This document shows positions 13,155 to 24,175 of a stretch of 64,000 bases of DNA, piece by piece. Source of the DNA: Gilliamella sp. wkB178 (GTDB taxonomy: Bacteria > Pseudomonadota > Gammaproteobacteria > Enterobacterales > Orbaceae); contig NZ_LZGK01000014.1 in NCBI RefSeq assembly GCF_001690705.1, positions 124,001 to 188,000 of the forward strand. The letters run 5' to 3'. The stretch's first letter is position 1, and every line of letters begins with the position of its first letter. The notes beneath the pieces were generated by a model. The model saw only the letters and a program-made list of their open reading frames with translations. It was not told the origin of the DNA and did no database searches. Position numbers and translations under genes: made by a program.

Positions 13155-13508
13155 GCCCGTATAGCAGGCATTAACATTCCTGATCAACAACATGCAGTGA
13201 TTGCATTACAAGCAATCTATGGTATTGGTAATACTCGTGCTAAGACTATTTGTGCTGAAGCCGGGGTTCCTGAACATGTTAAGATCAGAGAACTATCTGA
13301 AGATCAGATTGAAAAGTTACGTGAACAAGTCGCTAAATTTACTGTAGAAGGTGATTTACGTCGTGAAGTAACTATGAGTATCAAGCGTTTATTAGACCTT
13401 GGTTGTTATCGTGGCATGCGTCACCGTCGTGGACTTCCGGTTCGTGGTCAACGCACTAAGACTAACGCTCGTACCCGTAAGGGACCGCGTAAGCCAATCA
13501 AGAAATAA
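13152..13508 (+). CDS. rpsM: 30S ribosomal protein S13
   Basis: S13 (uS13), 118 residues, is a head protein that contacts the P-site tRNA and L5. It starts with GTG ([13 protein letters not shown]) behind AGGAG at 13141-13145, the same start codon used in E. coli, consistent with S4-controlled translation. The C-terminal [20 protein letters not shown] tail is present. It is the first gene of the alpha operon. Confidence 0.97.
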   Translation: MARIAGINIPDQQHAVIALQAIYGIGNTRAKTICAEAGVPEHVKIRELSEDQIEKLREQVAKFTVEGDLRREVTMSIKRLLDLGCYRGMRHRRGLPVRGQRTKTNARTRKGPRKPIKK

Positions 13509-13512
13509 TTGA

Positions 13513-13914
<402 letters not shown>

Positions 13915-13939
13915 TTTCAATTAAACAGCGATTGTTTAG

Positions 13940-14578
<639 letters not shown>

Positions 14579-14603
14579 AGTTTAGCACTTAAGAGAGGAC
14601 ATA

Positions 14604-15593
14604 ATGCAGGGTTCTGTAACAGAGTTTTTAAAACCTCACCTAGTTGATGTTGTTCAATACAGTCAAACTCACGCTAAAGTGACTTTAGAGCCACTAGAGC
14701 GTGGTTTTGGTCATACTTTAGGTAATGCACTACGCCGCATTCTATTATCATCAATGCCTGGTTATGCAGTAACTGAAGTTGAAATTGACGGTGTTCTGCA
14801 TGAATACAGTACTAAAGAAGGCGTTCAAGAGGATGTACTAGATATTTTGCTTAATTTGAAAAAATTAGCTGTGCGTGTACATACTAAAGATGACGTTATG
14901 CTGACTTTAAATAAATCAGGGATTGGCGCAGTAACTGCATCTGATATTACTCATGATGGCGATGTAGAAATTGTTAATCCTGATTTAGTAATTTGTCATC
15001 TTACTGATGAAAACGCTTCAATTAATATGCGTATTCGTGTACAACGAGGACGTGGTTATGTCCCTGCTTCTGCTCGCGTTAAGTCAGAAGATGAAGATCG
15101 ACCAATCGGTCGTCTATTAGTTGATGCATGCTATAGTCCTGTTGAGCGTATCGCATATTCTGTCGATGCGGCTCGTGTGGAACAACGTACAGATTTGGAT
15201 AAGCTGGTTATCGATATGGAAACCAATGGTACTATCGATCCGGAAGAGTCTATCCGTCGTGCATCTACTATTTTGGCTGAACAACTTGAAGCTTTCGTTG
15301 ATTTACGTGATGTACGTCAACCAGAAGTAAAAGAAGATAAACCGGAATTTGATCCTATTCTTCTACGTCCAGTAGATGATTTAGAATTAACTGTTCGGTC
15401 TGCTAATTGCTTAAAAGCAGAAGCAGTTCATTATATTGGTGATTTAGTCCAACGTACTGAAGTTGAGTTACTTAAAACCCCTAATCTTGGTAAAAAATCA
15501 CTTACTGAAATTAAGGATGTACTCGCATCACGTGGTTTATCTTTAGGCATGCGCCTTGAGAACTGGCCACCTGCAAGTATTGTTGAAGACTAA
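14604..15593 (+). CDS. rpoA: RNA polymerase subunit alpha
   Basis: RpoA, 329 residues, has the N-terminal dimerisation domain (about residues 1-235, with [19 protein letters not shown]) and the C-terminal DNA-binding domain (about 250-329, with [18 protein letters not shown]) joined by a short linker. The CTD binds UP elements and activators such as CRP. Length equals E. coli RpoA, and the context rpsD-rpoA-rplQ is universal in this group. Confidence 0.98.
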   Translation: MQGSVTEFLKPHLVDVVQYSQTHAKVTLEPLERGFGHTLGNALRRILLSSMPGYAVTEVEIDGVLHEYSTKEGVQEDVLDILLNLKKLAVRVHTKDDVMLTLNKSGIGAVTASDITHDGDVEIVNPDLVICHLTDENASINMRIRVQRGRGYVPASARVKSEDEDRPIGRLLVDACYSPVERIAYSVDAARVEQRTDLDKLVIDMETNGTIDPEESIRRASTILAEQLEAFVDLRDVRQPEVKEDKPEFDPILLRPVDDLELTVRSANCLKAEAVHYIGDLVQRTEVELLKTPNLGKKSLTEIKDVLASRGLSLGMRLENWPPASIVED

Positions 15594-15622
15594 AATAAAA
15601 TTTATATAAGAAGGATAAAGTT

Positions 15623-16009
15623 ATGCGCCATCGTAAAAGTGGTCGTCAACTGAACCGAAATAGCAGCCACCGTCAAGCAATGTTTCGTAACATGACTAGT
15701 TCACTTGTTGAACATGAAATCATAAAAACTACATTGCCAAAAGCAAAAGAGTTGCGTCGTGTTGTTGAACCGTTAATTACGCTAGCCAAAAGCGATAGCG
15801 TAGCTAATCGCCGTTTGGCTTTTGCACGTATCCGTGATAAAGATACAGTAAAAAAATTATTTTCTGATTTAGGACCACGTTTTGCTACCCGTCCTGGTGG
15901 TTATGTACGTATTTTAAAATGTGGTTTCCGTGACGGAGATAATGCTCCAATGGCTTATATTGAATTAGTTGATCGTCCTGCTGTAGAAGCAGAAACCGCA
16001 GCTGAATAA
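15623..16009 (+). CDS. rplQ: 50S ribosomal protein L17
   Basis: L17 (bL17), 128 residues, begins [20 protein letters not shown] and lies near the tunnel exit. It is the last gene of the alpha operon and is followed by a strong intrinsic terminator. Confidence 0.98.
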   Translation: MRHRKSGRQLNRNSSHRQAMFRNMTSSLVEHEIIKTTLPKAKELRRVVEPLITLAKSDSVANRRLAFARIRDKDTVKKLFSDLGPRFATRPGGYVRILKCGFRDGDNAPMAYIELVDRPAVEAETAAE

Positions 16010-16030
16010 TTATTAAATCATTGTTTATTA

Positions 16031-16057
16031 AAACCGGCATATATTGCCGGTTTTTTT
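16031..16057 (+). terminator. alpha operon terminator
   Basis: AAACCGGCA (16031-16039) pairs perfectly with TGCCGGTTT (16045-16053) over a 5-base loop and runs into seven consecutive Ts. This is a textbook intrinsic terminator for the ribosomal-protein operons. Confidence 0.9.
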
Positions 16058-16226
16058 ATTGTATTGATTAACACTAGTATGCTCAAACAATCATAGTAAT
16101 GTCATAATGGTCAATAGAGTAATTGTTAGTTTCAATTTCTTTAATAATCTAATAGTAGTAATTGCATTTATATATCAATAATATGGTTTAGTTTTGCTTG
16201 ACGTTAGATCTTAATAGAAAAATAAT

Positions 16227-16430
16227 TTAATAGTGCGGTGGTGGGGTTTCTTCAGTTAAGTTTGCAATATTAGATGGTTGGATAGATTGTAATTTTTGAG
16301 ATAGCAACATTAATTGTTCTTTTAATTTACATACATCTACTTGTAGATTTGTTACCATTTGATTAAGTTCTTCAATCGTAATTTCTTGGAAGGCTATTTT
16401 AGTTTCTAAAAGTTCTAGCTGCTGTTTCAT
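16227..16430 (-). CDS. slyX: SlyX family protein
   Basis: This 67-residue protein has the SlyX hallmarks: the [11 protein letters not shown] segment (residues 13-23), a leucine-rich coiled coil, and the C-terminal ETPPPHY motif. SlyX is a small cytoplasmic coiled-coil protein of unknown molecular role. In E. coli it is next to slyD; here radC lies between slyX and slyD. Confidence 0.93.
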   Translation of the reverse strand: MKQQLELLETKIAFQEITIEELNQMVTNLQVDVCKLKEQLMLLSQKLQSIQPSNIANLTEETPPPHY

Positions 16431-16486
16431 AAAAAATAGTTACATTAATTAGTTAATTATTCACTTATTGTAAGTAAAAAAAACTA

Positions 16487-17155
16487 TTAAATCCATCCTC
16501 GTTCTGCAAAAGATACATATTCTCCCTTACCTATTACAATATGATCAAGTATGCGAATATCGATCAATTCACAAACTTGTTCAATTTTTTGAGTTAGATT
16601 ACGATCTGCTTGACTAGGTTCAGATATTCCAGAAGGATGATTATGGGCTAAAATCAATGCGGCAGCATTATGTTGTAACGCTCGTCTGGCAATTTCTCGA
16701 GGATGAACTTCTACACAGTTATAAGTACCAATAAACATTTCTTCTGAAGTAATCACATGATTTTGATTATCTAAAAAAATAACCATGAAAATTTCACGAT
16801 CTTTGTTTACTAATCGACTAGCTAAGTAGTGGTGGGTTAATGATGTTGAAGTTAATGAATTTGTATTAGTCATCTTTATTTTTAAATAACGATGAGCAAG
16901 TTCAACGACTGCTTGTAATTGCGTATATTTTGCTGTACCAAGCCCACGTATTTTACAAAAATCACTATGGTCGGCATTAATTAAATGATAGAAAGAACCA
17001 AATTCACTTAATAATCGCTGCGATAATTCCAAAACAGGTAAATTCCGTGTACCTGTACGTAAAAATAACGCTAATAATTCAGCATCACTTAATGTTTCAA
17101 CACCAAATTTTAAAAGTTTTTCACGCGGCATCAATGCTGGGGTAGGTGATACCAT
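16487..17155 (-). CDS. radC: RadC family JAB-domain protein
   Basis: This 222-residue protein has an N-terminal helix-hairpin-helix-like region (about 20-90) and a C-terminal JAB/MPN metalloprotease-like domain. The metal-site pattern H171-x-H173-P-S-G with D184 is intact. Despite the historical name, a role in DNA repair is not established for the family. It commonly sits near rpmB-rpmG in relatives; here it stands alone between slyX and slyD. Confidence 0.93.
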   Translation of the reverse strand: MVSPTPALMPREKLLKFGVETLSDAELLALFLRTGTRNLPVLELSQRLLSEFGSFYHLINADHSDFCKIRGLGTAKYTQLQAVVELAHRYLKIKMTNTNSLTSTSLTHHYLASRLVNKDREIFMVIFLDNQNHVITSEEMFIGTYNCVEVHPREIARRALQHNAAALILAHNHPSGISEPSQADRNLTQKIEQVCELIDIRILDHIVIGKGEYVSFAERGWI

Positions 17156-17277
17156 AATAATTTTTCCAATTAGATTAAAAAAAGATTATTAATGGTATTA
17201 TTGAAAAGGTAAAACGATATTTAAAAATGTTGCGAAGTATCTCTCAGAAGCATTAAAACATTTAAATATAAAAAAGA

Positions 17278-17296
17278 AAGCGCTGTCACAGCGCTT
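17278..17296 (-). terminator. slyD terminator
   Basis: AAGCGCTG (17278-17285) pairs with CAGCGCTT (17289-17296). Read on the minus strand it follows slyD and runs into a T-rich tract, so it should end the slyD transcript. Confidence 0.8.
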
Positions 17297-17321
17297 ATCT
17301 TAACTAAATTAGTTACCAAAA

Positions 17322-17876
17322 TTAATGACAACCACAACCACCATGTCCACCACCACAGCAACCGCTATTTTCATCATCTTCATCATGACCTCCACAACCG
17401 CAACCACCGTGGTCATGAGCTCCATGAATATGTCCATGAGCAATTTCTTCTTCAGTGGCATCACGAATATCAACAACCTCAACATTAAACAACAGATCTT
17501 GTCCGGCTAACATGTGATTGCCATCAATAGTAATTGTATCACCATCAATAGCTGTGATTTCAACCGGTAATGAACCATGTTCAGTATCAGCAAAAAAACG
17601 CATACCCACTTCAAGTTCATCAACACCGACAAAAACATCACGAGGAACATTTTGTACCAATGAATCATTAAAATCGCCATATGCATTAATTAGTTCAACA
17701 TCAAATTTATCACCAATTTGGTGACCGTCTAATGCAGTTTCAAGATTTTGTAATAAATTACCTGCACCATGTAAGTATTTAAGAGGAGAAGCAGTTGTAG
17801 CCTCATCAACTAAAACTCCATCTTTTGTTCTAACTTGATATGCCAAGCTAACTACTTTATTTTTTGCTATTTTCAT
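17322..17876 (-). CDS. slyD: FKBP-type peptidyl-prolyl isomerase SlyD
   Basis: SlyD, 184 residues, is a cytoplasmic prolyl isomerase and metallochaperone. The FKBP core (about 1-70 and 125-145) is interrupted by the insert-in-flap chaperone domain. The last ~38 residues form a His/Cys/Gly-rich tail (for example HGAHDHGGCGCGGHDED and SGCCGGGHGGCGCH) that binds nickel and other metals in relatives and supports hydrogenase maturation. No hydrogenase genes are in view. Confidence 0.95.
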   Translation of the reverse strand: MKIAKNKVVSLAYQVRTKDGVLVDEATTASPLKYLHGAGNLLQNLETALDGHQIGDKFDVELINAYGDFNDSLVQNVPRDVFVGVDELEVGMRFFADTEHGSLPVEITAIDGDTITIDGNHMLAGQDLLFNVEVVDIRDATEEEIAHGHIHGAHDHGGCGCGGHDEDDENSGCCGGGHGGCGCH

Positions 17877-18124
17877 TTTTTCTCCGACAAACTATTACTA
17901 AGCAAACTAGGAGTAGATTTTAACGGAAAATGAAGCATAAGTATTCATAATTCTTTTATATAAAACCGATAAAATATAATTTAGACTGATAAATGGTACT
18001 TTATATATATACTTAATTAATTATACAATATGGTATAACCACTGGATTGGTTTTTTATCAAAATTTGTTTAATTCAATATACTATTAACCTGCTTTACCT
18101 GTTTATTATTTATTGAGGATTTTT

Positions 18125-18496
18125 ATGTCGTACGATATGTTACAAACTTTAATAGGGCTGGCATTATATTTGTGGTTCCCTTTATGTACTATCTTTTTTA
18201 TTTATCTTATTTGTCGAGTCAGAAGAAAAGTGTTAAAGCGTTGTAATGAAAAAGGTGGATCAGTTATTAGTATGTGTTTTATCTATTCGTTACCTTCACT
18301 ATTTATCTATATCATTATTATTATTCCGGTTTTTTATATTAATCATTTAGGTAGTCAATATGATGTATGTATGAACATTGTTAGAGTGAACAAGATAACA
18401 ACAGTAGATAATGAGTTCTTACAAGAAAGATGTGGAACTTTCGATTTACCTGAATTGATTCAAAAATCAAAGGCTGAAGTCAAAGTTGATAATTAA
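18125..18496 (+). CDS. hypothetical two-TM membrane protein
   Basis: This 123-residue protein is not recognised. Two hydrophobic segments are visible: residues about 5-30 (ending in the basic RVRRK stop-transfer signal) and about 48-70. A short polar C-terminal domain with two cysteines follows, probably outside the cytoplasm. ATG 18125 with the GAGGA site at 18115-18119 is preferred to the upstream TTG. It appears monocistronic and shares a convergent terminator with fabI. No function is proposed. Confidence 0.65.
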   Translation: MSYDMLQTLIGLALYLWFPLCTIFFIYLICRVRRKVLKRCNEKGGSVISMCFIYSLPSLFIYIIIIIPVFYINHLGSQYDVCMNIVRVNKITTVDNEFLQERCGTFDLPELIQKSKAEVKVDN

Positions 18497-18607
18497 GTTC
18501 AGTTAAAATAGGGCTCTAAATTCATAAATTTAAATATGCATAATTGCAGCTGATTAATGTGTTTACTGCCCTTTTTTATCATAAAAAATCAGAAAATAGA
18601 CCAATAA

Positions 18608-18639
18608 ACAAGGCATCAAGATAATCATTGATGCCTTGT
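18608..18639. terminator. bidirectional terminator for fabI and the 18125 gene
   Basis: A perfect 12-bp inverted repeat (18608-18619 with 18628-18639) with an 8-base loop lies between convergent genes. Both sides carry A/T-rich tails, so it can end transcription in both directions. Confidence 0.85.
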
Positions 18640-18659
18640 ATTATTTTTAATAATACATG

Positions 18660-19448
18660 TTATTTAAGTTCTAATTCATTCATTGCTGCAATGCTAAATC
18701 CACCATCAACATGTACTACCTCTCCAGTGATACCTGAAGCTAAGTTTGAACATAAAAATGCAGCAGAATTGCCAACATCTTCAGTGGTTACTGTACGACG
18801 GATAGGGGTAACTGATTCGCAGTGAGATAACATCTTTTTAAAATCTTTAATACCAGATGCGGCTAGTGTACGAATTGGTCCTGCTGAAATGGCATTAACA
18901 CGAATACCTTCAGGTCCCATTGCATTTGCCATGTATCGAACATTTGCCTCTAATGACGCTTTAGCTAGCCCCATTACGTTATAATTAGGGATCGCACGTT
19001 CAGCACCAAGATAAGAAAGAGTTAATAAAGCAGCATTTGGGTTTAGCATTGTTCGACATGCTTTCGCTAAAGCAACAAAACTATATGAGCTAATATCATG
19101 TGCAATTGAAAAACCTTCGCGAGTAACTGCATTAACATAATCACCATCTAATTGATCACTAGGGGCAAAAGCTATAGCATGTACAAATCCGTCAAATTTA
19201 GTCCAGACTTTTGCAAGCTCTGTAAACAAGTCTGTAATGCTTTCGTCATGTGCAACATCACAAGGTAGAACGATTTTAGAACCAAAATCAGCTGCAAATT
19301 CTTCAACACGGCCTTTTAATTTTTCACTTTGATAAGTAAAGGCTAATTCAGCGCCTTCACGATGCATTGATTGCGCGATACCGTAAGCAATAGAACGATT
19401 ACTTGCAACACCCGTAACGAGTATACGTTTGCCTGTTAAAAATCCCAT
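18660..19448 (-). CDS. fabI: enoyl-[acyl-carrier-protein] reductase (NADH)
   Basis: FabI, 262 residues, reduces the enoyl-ACP double bond in the last step of each fatty acid elongation cycle. It is an SDR-fold enzyme with the nucleotide-binding [13 protein letters not shown] segment and catalytic Y146, Y156 and K163 at the E. coli positions. Triclosan and isoniazid-type inhibitors target this site in relatives. It is monocistronic, divergent from tehB. Confidence 0.97.
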   Translation of the reverse strand: MGFLTGKRILVTGVASNRSIAYGIAQSMHREGAELAFTYQSEKLKGRVEEFAADFGSKIVLPCDVAHDESITDLFTELAKVWTKFDGFVHAIAFAPSDQLDGDYVNAVTREGFSIAHDISSYSFVALAKACRTMLNPNAALLTLSYLGAERAIPNYNVMGLAKASLEANVRYMANAMGPEGIRVNAISAGPIRTLAASGIKDFKKMLSHCESVTPIRRTVTTEDVGNSAAFLCSNLASGITGEVVHVDGGFSIAAMNELELK

Positions 19449-19581
19449 AAATTATTCCTCTAATGTTTTTTCTCTATCGTCTAGGATGATGACGATTATA
19501 TGTTGATAAAGCCAACTTCGCTACCATAAATTTATTTATAGCCATCTTATTGTTATTAAAATTTCGCTAAAAAAACTGTTT

Positions 19582-19608
19582 ACTATTCGAATAGTTTACT
19601 ATAATAGT
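19582..19608. promoter_or_regulatory. tehB promoter with overlapping palindrome
   Basis: A perfect 14-bp palindrome ACTATTCGAATAGT (19582-19595) sits just upstream of a consensus TATAAT (19600-19605) and is followed by a second near-palindrome ACTATAATAGT (19598-19608). The arrangement looks like an operator in the spacer of the tehB promoter. The regulator is unknown. Confidence 0.45.
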
Positions 19609-19641
19609 CAACTATTCATTGTTATTAATAGTGATATCATC

Positions 19642-20502
19642 ATGGAAAATTTAGTTTGTTATAAAAAGTTACCTATCTGGAATGCAAAAACACTACCACA
19701 ACCATTCTGTGAAAAACACAACACTCAAATTGGTACTTGGGCAAAGCTACAAATTATTGCGGGTAATTTAGATTTTGATATATTAACTTCAGAAGGTGAA
19801 ATTGTTAATCGGCAACATTTTAACACTCAACATCAGCCACCATTTATAGCCCCACAGCAATGGCACCGTATTGCAGCGGTATCAGATGATCTTAGCTGCC
19901 AATTATCTTTTTATTGTTTACCTGAAGATTATACTAATAAAAAATATCAAATGACGAAAACACATTCTGACGTATTAGAAACATGCCAATTAGTACCAGT
20001 TGGTAGAGCATTAGATCTTGGTTGTGGTTCTGGACGAAATTCGTTATATCTACAATTACTCGGTTTTAATGTTGATGCGGTTGATAAGTCCGAACTAAAC
20101 ATTGATAATTTGCAAGAAATTATTACTAATGAACATTTACCCCATATTAATACGTTTGTTTATGATATTAATCAAGCAAGTTGGCAAGGTGAATATGATC
20201 TAATTATTTCAACTGTGGTAATGATGTTTTTACAACCAGATCGTATTCCAGATATTATCTATAATATGCAAGTAATTACTAAAACAGGCGGTTATAATTT
20301 AATTGTTAGTGCCATGTCTACTCAGGACTATCCTTGCCCAGTTGGTTTTTCATTTACTTTCAAAGAACAAGAACTACTTAATTACTATAAAGATTGGGAA
20401 ATTCTGAAGTATAACGAAGATATTGGTGAACTACATAAAACAGATATACATGGCAATCGAATTAAATTAAGATTTGCCACTTTATTAGCTAGGAAAAAAT
20501 AA
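19642..20502 (+). CDS. tehB: SAM-dependent methyltransferase TehB, long form
   Basis: This 286-residue protein has an N-terminal cupin-like domain (about 1-95, found in the long TehB of Haemophilus but not in E. coli TehB) and a C-terminal class I methyltransferase domain. The SAM-binding motif ALDLGCGSGRNSLYL is near residue 130. TehB proteins detoxify tellurite and related oxyanions by methylation. No tehA transporter is adjacent. Confidence 0.92.
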   Translation: MENLVCYKKLPIWNAKTLPQPFCEKHNTQIGTWAKLQIIAGNLDFDILTSEGEIVNRQHFNTQHQPPFIAPQQWHRIAAVSDDLSCQLSFYCLPEDYTNKKYQMTKTHSDVLETCQLVPVGRALDLGCGSGRNSLYLQLLGFNVDAVDKSELNIDNLQEIITNEHLPHINTFVYDINQASWQGEYDLIISTVVMMFLQPDRIPDIIYNMQVITKTGGYNLIVSAMSTQDYPCPVGFSFTFKEQELLNYYKDWEILKYNEDIGELHKTDIHGNRIKLRFATLLARKK

Positions 20503-20524
20503 TAACAGGGCATTGCCCTGTTAT
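20502..20524. terminator. bidirectional terminator between tehB and fmt
   Basis: ATAACAGGG (20502-20510) pairs with CCCTGTTAT (20516-20524). The minus-strand side is followed by a T-rich run, so it should end fmt; it may also serve tehB. Confidence 0.75.
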
Positions 20525-20543
20525 AGCGGGACATTAATATGTC

Positions 20544-21518
20544 TTAATTAGTACTGAGTATCTGACCAACAACAAACCATGCTTTGCGGGAATTTAATAA
20601 ATCTTGTGCTGACATCGGTTTTTTACCGGCAGGCTGTAGCAACGTCATATTTAACGCGCCGTCACTTGTTGCAATGCAAATCCCTCGTTTATCAGCTTGA
20701 AGAATTGTGCCTGTAGGTTGTTTATGTTTAGTAGCTACTACTTCAGCTTGCCAAACTTTAACCATTTCTCCATTGACTTCGAAATAACTTACCGGCCATG
20801 GGTTAAAAGCACGAACACATCGTTCAAGTTGTATGGCTGATAAATTCCAGTCTAGCTTTGCTTCTTGTTTAGATAACTTTTCAGCATAAGTAACAAGTGT
20901 TGGATCTTGTTTTTCGGGTTTAATTTTTCTTTCACTTATCAATGTTAGTGTTTCAAGTAGGGCTTTAGGACCTAGTTTAGCTAATTTGTCATAGAGTGAT
21001 GCACTGGTGTCGTGTGATTCAATAGGGCAAGCAAGTTTATAAAGCATATCACCTGTATCAAGACCAGCATCCATTTGCATTATGGTGATACCAGTTTGTG
21101 TATCACCAGCCCAACAAGCGCGCTGAATAGGTGCCGCTCCACGCCATCTTGGCAAGAGTGAACCATGCACATTCAAGCAACCTAAATTAGGCATATCAAG
21201 CACAGCTTGCGGGAGAATCAAACCATAAGCCACTACAACCATAATATCGGCGTTAAGTTTGGCAATCATATTTTGGCTTTCTTCGCTTTTAAGTGTAGCA
21301 GGTTGATAAACAGGCAAGTTGTTTGCTAGCGCTAACTGTTTAACCGGACTGGACGTTAATTTATTGCCACGACCAGCAGGACGATCAGGTTGGGTAAAAA
21401 CAGCTATTACATTATGTTTAGCTTCTATTAGGGCTTGTAGATGTCTGGCTGCAAAATCAGGGGTACCTGCAAATATAATATTTAGTGGTTTAGTCGTGTG
21501 AGGCATAGTAATGTCCAT
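20544..21518 (-). CDS. fmt: methionyl-tRNA formyltransferase
   Basis: Fmt, up to 324 residues, formylates initiator Met-tRNA. The formyltransferase domain (about 10-190) contains the [15 protein letters not shown] motif with H118 and the conserved D of GLDTGDM; a C-terminal OB-fold tRNA-binding domain follows. A start at the second methionine (21506) is equally plausible. The usual partner def (peptide deformylase) is not adjacent on either side, unlike the common def-fmt-rsmB order. Confidence 0.96.
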   Translation of the reverse strand: MDITMPHTTKPLNIIFAGTPDFAARHLQALIEAKHNVIAVFTQPDRPAGRGNKLTSSPVKQLALANNLPVYQPATLKSEESQNMIAKLNADIMVVVAYGLILPQAVLDMPNLGCLNVHGSLLPRWRGAAPIQRACWAGDTQTGITIMQMDAGLDTGDMLYKLACPIESHDTSASLYDKLAKLGPKALLETLTLISERKIKPEKQDPTLVTYAEKLSKQEAKLDWNLSAIQLERCVRAFNPWPVSYFEVNGEMVKVWQAEVVATKHKQPTGTILQADKRGICIATSDGALNMTLLQPAGKKPMSAQDLLNSRKAWFVVGQILSTN

Positions 21519-21620
21519 AATCTAGAAATTATTGGCATTATACTAGAAATTTTATAGAGAAGCTTTAATCTGAAAGGAGTCACTATTGAATAGTTTCCCC
21601 TTTCTTTATCTTATTGTATA

Positions 21621-21932
21621 TTACAAAGGTAGATTACGTTTAATTATACCTTGCTCATAAGCTACAAAAATATCATTTTGTATTGTTATCCATTGTTTAT
21701 AAAAAATACCAGCAGACATAATTGCTGCAAATTTACTATCTTTCCCTTTTTTACATTGATTATATAAGCGTATTAATTTTGCATCACTTATTTTTCCAGC
21801 ATTAATTTGACGGATAAGTGTTTTGCTTTTGAGTTTACCTACTATAACTAACATAAGACTTAAAAATAAAAGTATAGCTATAACTAAATCAAAAGCGAGA
21901 ATATAGCGTAATAAAACATTCATTTTTACCAT
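21621..21932 (-). CDS. hypothetical single-TM protein
   Basis: This 103-residue protein is not recognised. One strong hydrophobic segment covers about residues 9-32, followed by a basic region (KLKSKTLIRQINAGKI) and a hydrophilic C-terminal domain, suggesting a membrane-anchored cytoplasmic protein. The second ATG (21923) is an alternative start. It stands alone between fmt and the DASS transporter. Confidence 0.5.
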   Translation of the reverse strand: MVKMNVLLRYILAFDLVIAILLFLSLMLVIVGKLKSKTLIRQINAGKISDAKLIRLYNQCKKGKDSKFAAIMSAGIFYKQWITIQNDIFVAYEQGIIKRNLPL

Positions 21933-22046
21933 TTCTTAAATATACAAATATAATCATTTTGTAATCAATAAAAACCTATTAATATGATTTATAAGGTTAT
22001 CATGGTTAAAAAAACTTAATTTATACATAATAATAGGTATCTGAAT

Positions 22047-23954
22047 TTAAAAAGGGAAAAATATGGGTACTATTGCAATATCTATAGCCATTACTAGAAA
22101 GGTTAACGGGACGCCAATTTTTACAAAATCACCAAAGCTATATCCACCTGGAGCTACAATCATTGTCTTAACAGGAGATGATACAGGAGTAATAAATGAT
22201 GCCGAGGTGGCAATAGCAACTGTCATAGCAAATGGATAAGGTGAATAACCAAATTTTATTGCTAAATCGATGGCGATTGGGGCTATTAAAATTGCTGTAG
22301 CTGTATTAGATATAAATAACCCAACTGTTGAACACAGTAAAAAAATAAATGTTAGCACCATATATGGGCCATAAGATTTTAAATGTATTTCCAGCCAATC
22401 CGAAATTAGTGAAATGCCACCAGTTTTACTTAATGCTATTGCAAAAGGCATCATACCGATAATTAAAATTAATGATGGCCAGTGTATGGACTTATATGCA
22501 CTGTTCATATCTATGCAACGGGTTGCTCCCATTAATAAGCAGGCAATGAGTGCAGCAACTACATTAGGTACAATACCTGTTACCATTAATAAGATCATTA
22601 TGGCAAGATTTATTAATGCTGCATAAGCTTGAGAACTTGCTGGTGCAATATCATCTATATCTGCTGGGAAATCTAATACTACAAAATCATTGGTGCGTGT
22701 TTGCAATTTTTGAATCGATCCCCATCCACCACAAACTAGCAGAGTGTCACTCATTTCTAAACGTTCTTGAAATAGGTTATTTGTTTCAACTGGGGCATGG
22801 TTACGCCAAATACCAATCACTGTCAAAAAATATTTTGCTCTGAAATCGATTTCATTTAATGTTTTGCCACATAGTGTTGATTCGGGTAGTAATGCTACTT
22901 CGGCCATACCTACTTCTTTAACTTGTTCGGAGAAATATTCACCACGTAAAACTTTAGGTTCAAGGTTATTGTTGGCTAAAAAAGTACGGTAATCATTTTC
23001 GGAATGCGACATATCAAGTAATAAGATATCATTTTCACGAAATTCAGTGGTACCGTTAACTGGGATTAAAACTTTTCGGAATTTACGCCAACGTTCAATA
23101 CCTATAACATTTACTCCATGTTCGCTACGTAAATGCAAACTATCTATAGTTCTCCCAACAAATGGTGAACCAGCTAATATTTGTGCGCGATGGGCGCGAC
23201 CAGTTAATTTATAATCTTTGATTAAGTCAGTAATTTTTCGTCTTTGTGGTTGTGATTTTGTTGGCGTTACTTGTTCAGCGGTAAGTAACCAATTGCGAGT
23301 AATTATGCAATAAATAATCCCAAATATTAAAACGCATAAGCCAATTGGTGTAATGGAGAAAAATTTAAATTCAATTAATGAAGATCGGCTTAGTTCACTA
23401 TTCACAACTAGGTTAGGTGCTGTAGCAACCAAAGTCATCATACCGCTAATTAACGCCGCAATACAAATTGGCATCATCAATTTTTTGATATGAATGCCAG
23501 TGTGATTAGCGATACTAATTGCCACTGGAATAAAAATAGCAACCACTCCGGTTGAACTCATTACCGAACCGAGTAAAGCAACACCTAACATAATATAAGT
23601 AATAATACGAATATCATTTTTACCAGCTATTTTTAATATATACTCGCTCATCTTATATGAAATGCCAGTTCTGACCAGACTTTCGCCAATAATAAAAAGT
23701 AATGCGATTAAGATGATGTTGGGGTCACTAAAGCCAGCTAATGCTTCGGCTGGTGTTAATACACCAGTAATGGTAATGGCCATAATTGTTAGTAAGGCAA
23801 TAATGTCCATTCTTAACTTGCTGAATGAGAACAGTAAAATTGCAATTAATAATAGTAAGCAGACTGTAATGAGAGAATAGTTTTCAATAACATAATTAGG
23901 TAAAATATCAGTAATCGATGATATCCAATTATGTCCCGATGACGATGGTTTCAC
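22047..23954 (-). CDS. DASS/SLC13-type transporter with TrkA-C domains (YfbS-like)
   Basis: This 635-residue inner-membrane protein has two blocks of hydrophobic helices (about 25-225 and 450-635) around a soluble middle part with two TrkA-C/RCK_C-like domains (about 240-430, including the repeated pattern LxGRTIDSLHLR and CGKTLNEIDFR). The conserved SNTATAILIAPIA segment fits the Na+/sulfate/dicarboxylate symporter family. E. coli YfbS and related sulfur/anion transporters share this layout. It starts with GTG. Substrate cannot be assigned. Confidence 0.85.
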   Translation of the reverse strand: MKPSSSGHNWISSITDILPNYVIENYSLITVCLLLLIAILLFSFSKLRMDIIALLTIMAITITGVLTPAEALAGFSDPNIILIALLFIIGESLVRTGISYKMSEYILKIAGKNDIRIITYIMLGVALLGSVMSSTGVVAIFIPVAISIANHTGIHIKKLMMPICIAALISGMMTLVATAPNLVVNSELSRSSLIEFKFFSITPIGLCVLIFGIIYCIITRNWLLTAEQVTPTKSQPQRRKITDLIKDYKLTGRAHRAQILAGSPFVGRTIDSLHLRSEHGVNVIGIERWRKFRKVLIPVNGTTEFRENDILLLDMSHSENDYRTFLANNNLEPKVLRGEYFSEQVKEVGMAEVALLPESTLCGKTLNEIDFRAKYFLTVIGIWRNHAPVETNNLFQERLEMSDTLLVCGGWGSIQKLQTRTNDFVVLDFPADIDDIAPASSQAYAALINLAIMILLMVTGIVPNVVAALIACLLMGATRCIDMNSAYKSIHWPSLILIIGMMPFAIALSKTGGISLISDWLEIHLKSYGPYMVLTFIFLLCSTVGLFISNTATAILIAPIAIDLAIKFGYSPYPFAMTVAIATSASFITPVSSPVKTMIVAPGGYSFGDFVKIGVPLTFLVMAIDIAIVPIFFPF

Positions 23955-24175
23955 AGAAAGTAACTCTATTTTAAACTGACTATATTTTCGACATAATACC
24001 TTGATTTATTGCAATAGGGAATATTTTTAATCAAAGTTTATTGTATAAAATCATATTAATCATTGATCTTTTAACATTTATTGCTATTTGTTATTAAGTC
24101 TATTCGCTTTTTTGAAACTTGGGTGTAATTTAACCAAAAAATTCTATTTAATAATTAAATTTATCAGGAGAGCTT

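Noticed and set aside
17325..17510. Plus-strand ORF rich in Thr and Met
   Set aside because: It is the antisense shadow of the His/Cys/Gly-rich slyD tail; the low-complexity composition comes from the repeated codons.
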